Notes: generated by a model not told the origin, from the letters alone. 64,000 nucleotides of DNA from Siphonodentalium dalli (GCA_032622095.1 CP136068.1:111737546-111801545), one strand, 5' to 3'. Shown: positions 23,468-34,739, counted from the first letter of the stretch. A program made the numbers and translations.

Positions 23468-26400
23468 TTATTGTCCTCGAATCACTTGGCACAAGATGAA
23501 CAGAAATGTAGCAGTGTCGATAATTATTTTGTCCATGTGTTGTTCTATTTCCACCGGGTACTGCATGACGTCGGTGCCGAGTAGAAATGCACAAAGTTCT
23601 ATATCGCTTAACGAGTCTATATACAAAAAGGCGGCAACGCCGTATTGGTCAGTTATGCAATCCAGATAGTCGTTCCTCAGGACGACAGAACAGGGTGAAT
23701 TACAGTGGCGGATTGCGTGTATTAACTCACAGTTATATGTATTTATACATGCACAACATGTCAAATTGTTACTGTATGTTGTCTTGTTTAGCAATAAGGC
23801 AAGATTTCGCAGTTGTTTATTATATCGTGGGTAATCTCGCAGGATTCTCCAAATGTTCCAACATGATGCTGGGTCTCCGTGCACAATTTTAAACACATCG
23901 AGGTTTCTATCGACGGACACAGATCGGCACCATTCTCGATGATAGTTCTGTTTGACTGCTGTCTGCACAAGATTTTTCCAAGAAGATTTCGTTGGGAATA
24001 TTCCAGTTTTCACGTATGTTGTTAGGACATGATACAGGTCATAGAGATTTAATATTTCAATGATATCCGGGACGAATCCAGTTGTTTGACGAGCGAAAAG
24101 GGTGAGCTGGAAAAATTTCTGGAGAAAGATCGTAAGAGGTACCTGGTGTCCTTGAGGCAGATGGATCAGTTCGGAGAGAAAATTTAGTTTGTTGATGTGT
24201 ATCTCCGTCTCAAGCGGTATTAACCCAAGGGGACTCATCGCAACGTTAGTCGGGGTCCGAGTCGGGAGCGTTTGGATGTGTTTGACACATAAACGGTATG
24301 CCTTTTCCATTGAATACATGACAGTGTTGTTTGTGATATTCAGCAACTGACAACCATATAGAGCTTTTGGCAGCACGATTGATCCTAACAGATTTGCCAT
24401 TGTCAGTGGTGTGCACGATTTGAGCAAACCTCTTCCAGCAATACTAAAGTACGATTTTCGTAACTTTTCCGAAAGAATTGAGCTCCGTGTTGTATCAGCT
24501 TGAAATTTGCACTGTTTGATTCCAAGATGAACACAGTTGTTGGATTCTGGAAGCGGTTGATCACCAAGAAACCATTGTCTATCGTTGAGTTTATCTTGAC
24601 GTTTTGTCTCGTTAAATACAACAATTGTGCTTTTCGTCGTTGAGAAATTAAATCTCCACTGTCGACTGTATCTGTAACAGATGTCGATGAGGCTATCAAG
24701 ACCCGATTTCGTGAGTGATATCAGAGCAATATCGTCGGCCGCAGACGGCGAAGTACACGGAATTTCAGAGATGTGTAGGCCATTTCTGGATTTGGTCAAA
24801 GTTTCCAGCAAATCATTTATATACACAAGATAAAAAAAGGGAGAAGTCACTGCCCCTTGTCTTGTTCCTTGTAGAACGTCGAATGGTTCAGAAAGAGATC
24901 CGTTATATAGCACATGGCTTTTACAATATTGGTGCATATTTGTCACAAGTCGCAGAATTTTTCCATTGAAACCCATGTCATGAAGTTTTATCAGAAGGCC
25001 CTCGTGCCATACACGATCAAAGGCCTTCTGCGAATCCAAGAAGCACACATATGCTCGGGCATCAAGGTCATGGAGATACGAGATAGACTCTTGGAGAACG
25101 AATGAAGTCATGAGGCAGTTCACACCTTTTTGAAAACCATGTTGTAATTTATTAGGGAAATTTGGAAAGTGACCGTCCGTGAGGAACCTGTTAAGCAGGA
25201 TGCCTTCGAATACTTTGTACATAACTGGAAGCAGAGTGATAGCTCGATAGCTGTCAGGAATGGCGTGTGGTTTTGGAGATCCCTTGTAGAGGGGTACGAT
25301 GATACCAGTTTTTAAGCAAGGAGGTATCCACTCCAAGACAATCATGCCGTTGTAGAGATGACAAAGAGCCGCTTTAAGACGTTCGCTCCCATTAATAATA
25401 TGCTCATTCACCACATTATCTATTCCGCTTGATTTATGGCGTTTAAGGTTCTTTAAAACTAAGTTGAGTTCTGGGATAGTTATCCGTTCACAGAATATAG
25501 TGTCAGTATAGTTTGTATGTGATACGTCGAGGAGCTGTTCGAGGCGCGTTCGTACGACGACGTCGAATTCAGGATCACTATGCGCATTCGGAGTGTACAG
25601 GTTCTTGAAGTAGGATCCCCATGCTGACAGAATTTTAACTGGATCACGAAGTGTGATGTCGTCGAACTTCATAACCGAACATAGACCATTCGGGCGTGAT
25701 CCCTGATCTGCTGACTTCAGAGTTCGCCAAAACTGTGAACTATTTGTCCTAGCACAAAGTTCAAGTTGATGAAGCGAGTCACGTTCTGTCTTCCGCATAC
25801 ACGAGCGTAACGTTTGTCGGAATTTTCGCTTGGCATGTTTGTACTCAGTCTGGGATACCGCATCACAAGCATGTGGCCTGCCGTCACAAATCCAATCTCT
25901 GCGTCTCTCTTTCAGTAACTGATGCAGTGTTCGTAGTTCGTCGTTCCAGAATGATTTTGCGGCTTTATGTCTTGATTTGGTCTGTGTGCAGGAAACCGAT
26001 GCATATAATAATGCATCAATTATCTCGGAACATATGGTATCAAGATCACCAGTTGTCACGATTTCACGGTTAATCACATCAGATAGATAGTTGTCAAGGA
26101 AATTTTGGTACGATGTTATATCAATCGCGTCCCAGTTGAAGGAAAGTTTGTTTCGAGTCGGTGTCACATGCAAGTGGTCGGATGGAAGTTCAATACAACA
26201 TGTCACAGGCAAGTGGTTGGACGTATTCAGTTCATGGTCACTGAGAATAGCACAGTTAAATATGAGATCTTCTTGGTCCATTGGGAATACGATATGGTCG
26301 ATACGGCTTGGGGAAGCCACGGCTGCTGGTGGATAAAAGGTAAATGCAGGACCGGCACACGACCATTTGGTCGTGACCGAGAAAAGTTCTTCACGCTGCA

Positions 26401-26980
26401 GAAGTGAAGTTACCAAAGCTGATCTGACGCCATGGCCTGTTGGGATATGTTGTTCTGATGAACGACATAAATGTACATTGAAGTCACCCATAGTAATAAC
26501 TGGCCCGTGTGAAGAAAAGAGCGCTATAAGATCGAAGACAGATTCTACGCATTCTTTGAAGAAATCATCGCCATGGTTTGTACATGGAAGATATACTTGA
26601 AGAATAGTCATAACAGCTGACTGACTGAGTCTCAGTTGGATGCCAACACAACGATCGATTCCAGTATCCACAGCTACACACTGATCTGCGATACGTACGT
26701 TGATTAGGAGAGCAATACCATCACGAGTAAATGAACCACCAGAACTTGTAGTAATAGTTCTTCCGGGTTTTGCAAGAGCAATATATGAGTCATTTAAGAA
26801 GTTCATAAAAGACAAGTTCTCTGTGTTAAGCCAATGCTCGGACACTCCGATGATATCGTATATTTGACTTTTCATTAGAAATTGCAAATATAACACCGTA
26901 GATTTAACTCCTGATGCATTCCACGTAGCAATATTGATATGATTAGTCATAACTGTTTTGAGAACGTTGCGGTGGCTCAT
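23468..26980 (-). CDS. LINE ORF2: AP endonuclease and reverse transcriptase, intact
   Basis: 1170-codon open frame. Residues about 13-262 are an AP-type endonuclease, with TWNASG near 19-24, SEHW at 47-50, GDFN at 165-168, SRIDHIV near 225-231 and the terminal SNHLPV near 254-259; it would nick the target DNA. Residues about 440-780 are the reverse transcriptase: YRAITLLPV near 578, motif A FLDSQKAFDRVW near 647-658, motif B QGTRQGAVTSPFFY near 704-717, motif C AADDIALIS near 747-755. The C-terminal region has a C-x2-C-x9-H-x4-C zinc-knuckle-like motif near 1075-1093. The aromatic residue usually found before xDD in motif C is replaced by Ala. The start overlaps ORF1 by 38 nt; a second ATG (residue 11) forms ATGACTAA with the ORF1 stop and is an alternative start. 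No stops or frameshifts, so it is recent and possibly active. Confidence 0.95.
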   Translation of the reverse strand: MSHRNVLKTVMTNHINIATWNASGVKSTVLYLQFLMKSQIYDIIGVSEHWLNTENLSFMNFLNDSYIALAKPGRTITTSSGGSFTRDGIALLINVRIADQCVAVDTGIDRCVGIQLRLSQSAVMTILQVYLPCTNHGDDFFKECVESVFDLIALFSSHGPVITMGDFNVHLCRSSEQHIPTGHGVRSALVTSLLQREELFSVTTKWSCAGPAFTFYPPAAVASPSRIDHIVFPMDQEDLIFNCAILSDHELNTSNHLPVTCCIELPSDHLHVTPTRNKLSFNWDAIDITSYQNFLDNYLSDVINREIVTTGDLDTICSEIIDALLYASVSCTQTKSRHKAAKSFWNDELRTLHQLLKERRRDWICDGRPHACDAVSQTEYKHAKRKFRQTLRSCMRKTERDSLHQLELCARTNSSQFWRTLKSADQGSRPNGLCSVMKFDDITLRDPVKILSAWGSYFKNLYTPNAHSDPEFDVVVRTRLEQLLDVSHTNYTDTIFCERITIPELNLVLKNLKRHKSSGIDNVVNEHIINGSERLKAALCHLYNGMIVLEWIPPCLKTGIIVPLYKGSPKPHAIPDSYRAITLLPVMYKVFEGILLNRFLTDGHFPNFPNKLQHGFQKGVNCLMTSFVLQESISYLHDLDARAYVCFLDSQKAFDRVWHEGLLIKLHDMGFNGKILRLVTNMHQYCKSHVLYNGSLSEPFDVLQGTRQGAVTSPFFYLVYINDLLETLTKSRNGLHISEIPCTSPSAADDIALISLTKSGLDSLIDICYRYSRQWRFNFSTTKSTIVVFNETKRQDKLNDRQWFLGDQPLPESNNCVHLGIKQCKFQADTTRSSILSEKLRKSYFSIAGRGLLKSCTPLTMANLLGSIVLPKALYGCQLLNITNNTVMYSMEKAYRLCVKHIQTLPTRTPTNVAMSPLGLIPLETEIHINKLNFLSELIHLPQGHQVPLTIFLQKFFQLTLFARQTTGFVPDIIEILNLYDLYHVLTTYVKTGIFPTKSSWKNLVQTAVKQNYHREWCRSVSVDRNLDVFKIVHGDPASCWNIWRILRDYPRYNKQLRNLALLLNKTTYSNNLTCCACINTYNCELIHAIRHCNSPCSVVLRNDYLDCITDQYGVAAFLYIDSLSDIELCAFLLGTDVMQYPVEIEQHMDKIIIDTATFLFILCQVIRGQ

Positions 26981-27690
26981 GTGTCCACATTCTGAAGTCT
27001 ATTCCTGGAGGCCAGAAAGTGTCACTGGAGACTGTCTCCATGTCTGTTTCTTTAATGTGGATGCGCGCTGATTGTGTCCCTCTGCGGGAACTCCACATTA
27101 GTCGCACGAATGTGGGTGTTACACCTTTCTGTTCGAAATAATCCCAAATTGCACTATTAGTCGTTTGTAATGATATTCCGCGCACGAATATCTTCTTAGT
27201 GCGCTTTGTAGCCATACGGGGAACACCAGAGAATCCAACTGATTCCTCGCCCAAGTTAGTATAAACTCTACTGTTGCTGCCGGCAACAGTTGTCTTGTTG
27301 TCGTTATCGTGATACATTTGCCTTGTGCGTGTATCGGGTGGCTTAACGCTCGGTGGAGAGTTTTGAGAGTCAGATGAAATGACGGATACACTGTTAACGT
27401 GTAGTTCGGATGAATGATTGGCAGAAGATCTCGATTCGGTGACTGGCGTTTCATTTCTTCGTGTGTCATTTGGCGGTTGTCGTTGATTCATAGCAGTTTG
27501 AATATCAACTACTGCGATTTCTGGTGAATTATGCGACGTACAGTAGAAGGAGGTTTCTGCATTGCTGCTTGTCTACTGTGTGACAATTTCCTGGGAGTCG
27601 ATGATGGCAACATCTTAGATTCGTCTAATGAACTAGCAAAAGACAGGCGATTGTCAGGTGAGAGTGGATCGAGCCGAAACGACTGTGTGT
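26943..27690 (-). pseudogene. LINE ORF1, C-terminal part with RRM-like fold, frameshifted and cut
   Basis: The frame from the ATG at 27491 gives 182 residues: a Ser/Pro/Arg-rich N-terminal half and a C-terminal RNA-recognition-motif-like region (about residues 105-160; KKIFVRGIS as RNP2-like strand, RGTQSARIHI as RNP1-like strand). Upstream, a second frame (27690 to about 27517; RLDPLSPDNRLSF, then TPRKLSHSRQ) is open to the edge of the element and of similar composition, so the original ORF1 was longer and has a one-base shift near 27515. ORF1 proteins of this type bind the LINE RNA. The stop overlaps the ORF2 start. Confidence 0.75.
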
Positions 27691-30436
27691 CTCTCGTGAG
27701 ATGCGAGGATCATATTCACTCGGCTGCATGGTGCCTCGTATCCATGATCATCCGCATCTCACTTGAGGCGAAAAACCGTATGCTACTCAGAACAGTTAAA
27801 TGTTGTCTATGTAACTAATACAAACACAGTTTCTACACAATTCAAGATACCTGTCGTTATGGTGACCGGGACAGAAACATGGTGAAAATGTACATGTCTT
27901 GCTGTAAACTCGTCATTCCTATCAACACAAACAAAGTGAAAGTTAACTTATAACTCCACATTTATACGACTGTCACAGACAAGTGGGTGAATTGGGTGAC
28001 CACCCGTTAGAAAGGACGTGGGTCGACGTGGTGGTCTAGTGGTAAGTGACGAGTTGGTAGGTCTTCGGTAGATAACTTTAATTGTGATGTGGCAATATCA
28101 AGCATGAATGATGGGCAACAATTGTACATACATGTATAGCTGGACATATAAGTAAATAATGTTGATAACTGTGAAAATGTGGAAATCGCATCGTAAAAAC
28201 TCATGTAAACTCAGAAGAGCGATACCCCCATAGAGCTTCTGACCTATCGTTCCTAAACTCTCCGAATGCCACATAATTCTCAAGTCACAAGACTAATTAA
28301 TATTATGTAATAATACAATCCAGCTGACCAAATATCTAAGGATAAAATATACCAAGTATCTACGAAATATCTACACCCAAAATAAAGTTTAGTCCAACTT
28401 GTTGGGTTATCCACAGTTGGGTTATTGGTTGGGTCAAATTCCAGAAGTTGGGTTCAGTTATTGGTTAGATTAGTTTAGTTAATAATCACTGGCTTTCAGT
28501 TGCGGCTTTTGATACCGAGTTGCTGGATGTGCATGAGCTCTCTTTGTCCTATTTTCTTCCCTTCGTTTGTATCAAACTCAAATAATTATACAATGAAGAC
28601 ATCTATTATGTCGGAATTACATAGTCGTAGTATTGCTTCTGTATTTAATACAAGTATTCTATTGATGTAGGTTGTTAATTTATTCCCAAAAAGGAAGTCA
28701 TCATATGTCACACCTCGTTTCGGACTTTCATGTAACATACCATATGTTCGAAGTCTGGTTTAATTCAATATCTCTCCTCTATTCAGAAGTTTTGGTCCAA
28801 AACAAATCCATTCAAACGGTAATTAATTACCAGAATCTCAGATGACATGGTCAAAACCCATTCATTTAGATGAAATATAATTATATTGACATAGGTTTTC
28901 TCTAGCGCCATGTTTTGTTACTTCAAACCTAACGTTTGGTTAATATAACCCAACGTTTGGTTACAAAGTTGGGATTACGTAACCCAATGATTGGTTACTT
29001 TTTTCTAACCCAGCTAGTTCAGTGAACAGCTCTAACTCAACGTTTAGTAGGATTCGGTTGACTAAATGTTGGTTTAGAGTCTTTAGAGTTTTTTTTAGTG
29101 TAAGGTAAATTCCGTGGGTTCAGGGTTGTTACTTGTAGGTGGGGTATAATGTATCAGTATTTCCGTCCACATTCTGAAAATTAAGAAGACGTTCAGTATA
29201 CACAGTCCCTTGTGGGGAAATACGAGATATACAAATTTATTATATGTTTGCCTATAAAATAGAGGAAAATTGCCGAAACGCAATGGTCGTACGTATCTCT
29301 TAGTATAGAAGCTACAGTGAAATACGATTTTGCTATGTCACTGTAGCTTTTTGTTATTTCACTGTACATGCAGCTTGCCGAATGGAATCATGACGTCGTC
29401 ACTTCATAGCGGTTTGCTACATATCAGCTGATCGATGTCAGACCTTTGGGTCAATCAGGTGTTGCTTTTCGTGAATTGTTTAACCCTTTACCCAACAGAA
29501 GGGCCCTGTGCCAATGCATTCTCTTATATATGCGAGTCGACCATAGGTCGCCTCGCATATATAAGAGAATGCATTGGCTTAACACATTAAAAATTATAAA
29601 ATTGTTAAAGAATGTAAGAAAAAATGGTAGAAAGTGTTAAAAAAAGATTTTTTTTAGGCCAATGCATTCTCTTATATATGCGAGGCGACCTATGGTCGAC
29701 TCGCATATATAAGAGAATGCATTGGCACATGGTATAACTGTAACTATCACAATGTGGTCAAGGAGCCGGTTCCAATGATATCCATATTTGTATGGTTCTA
29801 TTGAGACAGACTGAAGATATTTTAGGCTGTTGAAGCTTTATTTGGCCGGTTTTGACCGTTTTGTTGGGTAAAGGGTTAATTTGTTGTGCTATTAAACATG
29901 AGAATGGTGCATTTTGTGATTGAATACCTGAAATATCTCAATCGTGTCTGGAAAGAAATATCGATTTTTCAATCGCGGCTTGCATGAGATATTTTGGTAT
30001 TCAAACAAAAACTGTAAGTATTCTCTATATATACGATACCAACGACAAGACTCAGGTGTCCAATTTTGGCAAAAACACATATCCCTACTAAGTTTACGAA
30101 ATTAGTAATCTTCAAAATATATAACCAAATCAAAGCAACGAGAATTATAAGTAAACAATGCCTTGTTTCCCCGAGAATTTTGATTTGTCGCACAATCAGA
30201 AAATGTATGTAATACATTAAACGATTGTATCACCACTTTACCTTTTTCTATCAGGGTATACATGTAAGTGATATATCATTTTGATGACAGATTAATCGCG
30301 GACATGTCAGATGATTAATCACATTCATGGGTTCACTTGAATGCCCGAGCTCCACGTTGTACGTCTTTTGAATGAAAGTACGTTATAGAAGAGTAGATAC
30401 AAACTAGCCATGTCTTTATCGCGCATTTATAACAAA
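27691..30436. repeat. Duplicated segment X, copy B
   Basis: Direct copy of 19870-22622, differing by scattered substitutions and few small indels. Begins at CTCTCGTGAGATGCG next to the LINE 5' edge and ends after a single 34-bp unit (30404-30436), then enters unrelated sequence. A minus-strand frame near 28007-28204 matches one in copy A at 20185-20382, but it has no motif, so it is not called as a gene. Confidence 0.9.
29480..29879. mobile_element. TTAA MITE, copy 3, nested in segment X copy B
   Basis: Same element and same position as the copy at 21661-22060, flanked by TTAA, with two hairpins. Confidence 0.9.
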
Positions 30437-30439
30437 ACT

Positions 30440-30682
30440 AGCTGATGTGGCCGACTTCGTCCGGACTATTTAGGAATTTCTTTGCGATCGGTCCAGAAAC
30501 ATGCCTATATGATCGTATATGAGCGAGGTCAAGGTCAAGGTCAATGACATGGTCGCACGTGAAATTGGACCCGCTTGTATTGTTCCCGGGATCAAATTAG
30601 GACTACATACCAAATTTGAGTCGGATCGGTCGAGCAGTTTTCGAGTCTATAACATACATACACACACACACACACACACACC
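30440..30682 (+). mobile_element. RTE-like LINE/SINE 3' fragment ending in (CA)n
   Basis: Words such as AAGGTCAAGGTCAATGACAT, CCAAATTTGAGTCGGATCGG and GAGCAGTTTTCGAG are typical of 3' ends of RTE-clade LINEs and their SINEs (family knowledge). The fragment ends in a (CA)n run at 30661-30680. It has no coding part. Confidence 0.5.
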
Positions 30683-30689
30683 CTTGTTT

Positions 30690-31110
30690 GTATAGGTTAC
30701 GTTGCGGGGACCCCATGAGAAACCAACCAGAAACCAGCGTTATGGGGACACATGTTTCCCATGGAGCTACAGTGTTGATATATTCACAAGTGATGCACAG
30801 TGTCTCGGTATTGTACTAAATTGTATAATTAGCTCTATAACTATATTTTCAAAGGGACCGTAGTTGTGGGGACACATTGTGAGGACGTCCTCATATGGCT
30901 GGTTCGATTCATTACTTCACTATTATGCACAACATCTGGAAGTCCATACATTGTAAGGACATTTGCATGTCCCCACAATGAAACACACAAGCACAGATTG
31001 TTTCATAAACTAGTTACGTTATGGGGTCATATTACGGACGTACTCACAAAGATGGTTCCATTTATTACACACCTCCCATATTGTTTGACTCGGGTCCCCA
31101 CCACCGGATC
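30690..31110. repeat. GGGGACA / TTGTGAGGAC repeat field
   Basis: Several short words recur, including GGTTACGTTGCGGGGAC near 30697, TTACGTTATGGGGTCA near 31014, GGGGACACATTGTGAGGACG near 30868 and an inverted TGTCCCCACAATG near 30969. The same TTGTGAGGACAAT words appear at 37284-38040, 44697-44770, 45895-45965 and 52065-52175, indicating a dispersed MITE family. Boundaries unclear. Confidence 0.4.
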
Positions 31111-31240
31111 AACTCGGCGATAGACAATGTTTCATGGATTTAAACAATAACAGAGTCGGGTTATTGTTTACATCCATGAACACATCAACAATGTGGCGCG
31201 CAGAGTTAATCATATGTAATGCCGCCTATGGGAGGCCCTT

Positions 31241-31994
31241 TTCACATTTATTATTCATTTACGCTTTGCTTAAGTGCAAATAACCTCTATCATTTTCGCT
31301 TAAGCGCAAATATTTACGCTTAAGCGTAAATCATTTGCGCTTAAGCGCATATCATTTACCTTAAGCGCAAATAAAAATTAATATTCATTGATCCCCCCTG
31401 AATTAATTTTAAATGGCACAGGCCTAAACACATCACTCAAGTCTATATAGGCCCACCATATGAGGGAAGCAATCCCCCAGTAACCCCTAGATTCCTTTTA
31501 TGACCATGGAAATGGTAGATCTGTGCAGGGTATGTCTCTTTTATAAAATATACTAGATCTCTGGGATGGAGACACAAATTGATGGAGACAGGGATGCTGA
31601 TAATATGAAAATAGGGTTTTCCCCCTATTTCAAGTCAATAAGTACACCATATAAGGGAAGTAACCCCTAATTCCCTTTTTATGGCCATGGAAATGGTATA
31701 TATCTGTACAGGAGACGTCCCTTTAATAAAATATACTAGAGCTCTGGGAATGAGGTACCAATTATTCGGACACCAGGGACAAAGATGCTGATATGCATAT
31801 GGAAATATGTTTTTTTTCAACTTTCGAGCCTGTATGGGGCTATTACTATGGGCCCATAATAATATACTATGAGATGGACTCAATCATTCACAATCAGAGA
31901 GAAGTAAGGGCGTGGTAAGTATTTGCGCTTAAGCGCAAATAAATTGAGACACATATTTGCGCTTAATTAAGCGCAAATAAATAATAAATGTGAA
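31241..31994. mobile_element. TIR element with TTTGCGCTTAAGCGCAAA palindrome clusters
   Basis: Ends TTCACATTTATTATT... and ...AATAATAAATGTGAA are inverted. Next to each end lie clustered imperfect copies of the palindrome TTTGCGCTTAAGCGCAAA (four or five on the left, two on the right). The middle consists of two tandem copies of about 190 bp (about 31440-31620 and 31625-31815; shared ATGGAAATGGTA and AAAATATACTAGA). Non-coding. Superfamily not assigned. Confidence 0.65.
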
Positions 31995-32280
31995 GTATCT
32001 GAAGGGATGAATCAATACTTTTTGGATACAAATTGTGTCAACATGACACCAAAAGTGCATTGAATGCATTACATCATATATCCGTAAAATTCCACCAGAA
32101 TTTCATTGTAATGTCAATTCTGAATTAAACGGAAATGATCATCGCTGTTATCTAGCTGACTGAATCGCAAATCAGATAGGTTGTCGGATGGGTCCATTCG
32201 AATATTCAAATTCAATTTAATGTAGCTTTTAAAGTGGTGTACATGTGAAAAGAATGTCTGTAAGTTCGTTACCGACTTCG

Positions 32281-32410
32281 GTGTGGGTCATGTATGGCGG
32301 CGAGAAGAACTGTCTCTCGCGAGGAACCTCATCTCCCTATGGGGGACTCGGTTGTACCATCGCTTTTTAACAGGTCTCTCGCCGCCATACATGACCCATA
32401 CCTCGGTCGG
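32281..32410. mobile_element. Short foldback MITE
   Basis: GGTCATGTATGGCGGCGAG near 32286-32304 is inverted as CTCGCCGCCATACATGACC near 32379-32397, with outer CCGACTTCGG / CCTCGGTCGG words. Non-coding. A 74-codon frame spans it but is a by-product. Confidence 0.6.
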
Positions 32411-32700
32411 AAACTAATACTTACCATGACCCTATGCGAAGTTTCAGAAATTCGAACATTGCCAGACCCAAATTCGAACTTAATCAGTGCATTGTATAGA
32501 ACTCAAGTTATCATCTGAACAACTCAGAAACAAAATATTCCATATTGAAAAAGGGCAATAACTCAGTTGAATATTGTCTGAATGGAACCAATTTCTAATT
32601 TTAGTCACGTCCTCTTTTTATTACGATACCTAACAAGTTTGGAGGTGATTGATTAATAAATACTACACTTGTCAATCGGATAACCCCCCAAAAAACTACA
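32410..32700. repeat. LINE/SINE tail-like monomers
   Basis: Contains GAAGTTTCAGAAATTCGAAC, AAAGGGCAATAACTCAG and AACAAGTTTGGAGGTGATTG, the style of 3' tails found in invertebrate LINEs. Assignment is by resemblance only. Confidence 0.35.
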
Positions 32701-32743
32701 TATTCTTCAAATAAGTTGAAAATGTACATACATCGGTCAATAA

Positions 32744-32951
32744 TACAGTAATGCTCTAATTAATCGACCCCTTCACCACAGCAGAATTATGGGTAACTTT
32801 TCAGGATTTAGTCGGAAATATGGCTTGTTGCCATTCATTGGAAAGCTCTCGCCGAGAGCTTTCCGATGAATGGCAACAAGCCATATTTCCGACTAAATCC
32901 TGAAAAGTTTTCTGCTGTGGTTAAGGGGTTGATTAATAGAGCATTACTGTA
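32744..32951. mobile_element. Palindromic CAGTAATGC MITE with TA target site
   Basis: Element 32746-32949 starts CAGTAATGCTCTAA and ends TAGAGCATTACTG, with TA on both sides, as for Tc1/mariner insertions. The inner arms (GGAAATATGGCTTGTTGCCA) pair nearly perfectly around a loop at about 32854. Same family as 3770-4157. Confidence 0.8.
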
Positions 32952-34395
32952 GTTGTTGGGCCGGACCAAATGTGATATGTGTTTACTTGTAATTATACCA
33001 CATACCAACATTTGATGCCATTGATAAATATACCATTCAGACAACGAAGTTTGATTGATGGGCATAAAGATGGATGCTGGGGCCTGGGGACACTTATATT
33101 CGTGCTGAAATTGTACCCTTCGTCTAGACAATGTGACTACCTGGGATCAAACAGGTTAAAATGTTTTGGCATTTCAGTGTCTGCAGTTGGCTGATAGAAG
33201 TGAAGCAATTGAGGTCTACCAGAATATGAGTAATTTCATCCCCAGTGATATATCACAATATTTTGTAACAATAGGTTGAGTTAAAAGTGTCCCTTCCAAC
33301 TTAAGATGGCCAACGTAACAGTTTCAATAAGGTGGGAAAAAATCAATAAAACACCTATCAACATAGATAACCAATTTTTGAGGATATCTACAAATAGTCA
33401 GTAAAATTTTTACAACATGCAATGGTTTATATCGATTACTACAAATGAATTAAGGAGTTTTCTCCAAAAGTGACCCAGGATTGTGAAACATGACTGAAAT
33501 TGTTTGGACAACACATTGAACACAACAGTTACAACAACAAGTGAAATCATGTTGTGTAACATATCATCAGACGGAACATTTTCAATATATGTACTGTAGT
33601 ACACACAAGGGGCACTGAAATGTCAAAAATTGCAGTGCTAAGCCAAATGGTTGCAGTTTCCAACTCTAACAGTGGTCATAAACATCAGCTTGAGGTCCCA
33701 CATGTACATTATAGCCATTAAATATATAGCACCATATAATTTTACTAAAAATGTCATGTCATATTTTCATATTTGTGACAAATTTATGTTATCGAAAAAT
33801 TATCAATAGTCAGCCCGATATTCACAATTTGATGACACCTGGAACACTGTCAAGTTGACCACATTTAAGGTGCCAATAAGCCCATCTCATAGAGTTAGAT
33901 TGAATGACGAAAATTGATTCAACATAATTTTATTCACAGAAAACAGAGTAAAATAAAATTAACAGTCATTACAATATGAAACAAATAGCAGATGTGACAA
34001 AAACATGCTTCTTGTACTCAGAAGACATTATTTAGACATATTGAAACCATAAAGCCAATCTACAGCTAGGTGTCAGTTTTCCACTAACTTTTAAAACAAC
34101 TCAATTTTGTTCTGACATGTGATAAAACTTTACTGCATTGTAACTAATTTATCATTCTGATTTGAACAAAGTATGCATTTTCACAGCACATAAATATAGA
34201 AGATAGCAAATATATATTCAATTTCCAAACTCACTGATGGTGAAATGGTAGCTAGAATTTGTCTTGCCATCTCAATTGAAAAGTGTAATGCCCACATCAA
34301 TTAAAAGGGCTAATGTAATTTATAGATACATTGTACATTAAAACAAAAATAATATTAAACAAAATGACAAATAAATCTGAACCATTAGTAATTCA
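32952..34395. other. Gene-free stretch
   Basis: AT-rich, no convincing exon, RNA gene or complete repeat detected. Confidence 0.4.
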
Positions 34396-34398
34396 TAC

Positions 34399-34473
34399 AA
34401 ATTATGTCAAATCTACTTTAATAGTGATCATATAAATTATATGATCACTATTAAAGTAGAATTGACATAATTT
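34399..34473. repeat. Near-perfect 75-bp palindrome
   Basis: AAATTATGTCAA..CTACTTTAATAGTGATC is mirrored by its reverse complement around ATATAAATTATAT. One or two mismatches in an arm of about 37 bp. May be a palindromic MITE or a replication-generated hairpin. Confidence 0.85.
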
Positions 34474-34739
34474 ATATGATATAATACAGACACCCAGAAT
34501 ACTATGACATCAGGCCAAAATTTGGTGTAGAAGATAATAATTGTCATCTCTTTGGAGCTTTGTATACATGTACATATATTTAAGGTCAAGGTCAGATGAG
34601 GTCTTGTGAATCTTAGTTTTTGTAATTTTTATCCCAGTCAGAATAATTGTCAGCAAGTGAAGTACATACTACATAGTAAAGTTAACTATCAACATGAACT
34701 GCATTTCATATAGCTCCCAATGGTTGTGGCTACGACAGA

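Larger units (their letters stand above)
23373..27690 (-). mobile_element. Near full-length non-LTR retrotransposon (LINE, jockey/CR1 group)
   Basis: Minus-strand element with ORF1 (C-terminal part), overlapping ORF2, and a 3' UTR of about 95 bp ending near CACAATAAATATA at about 23380. The 5' side stops at 27690, where an open ORF1 frame runs straight into segment X copy B, so the element is 5'-truncated or cut there. Its 3' end joins the 34-bp minisatellite. Second copy of the family: 6313-7988. No target duplication could be defined because both edges are repeats. Confidence 0.9.

Noticed and set aside
28098-28283. Small minus-strand frames near the LINE and X copy B
   Set aside because: Shadows without start context or similarity.
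19870-30436. LTR retrotransposon interpretation of the two X copies
   Set aside because: No TG...CA ends, no primer-binding site, gag, protease or integrase; the core codes for an AP-endonuclease LINE on the minus strand.
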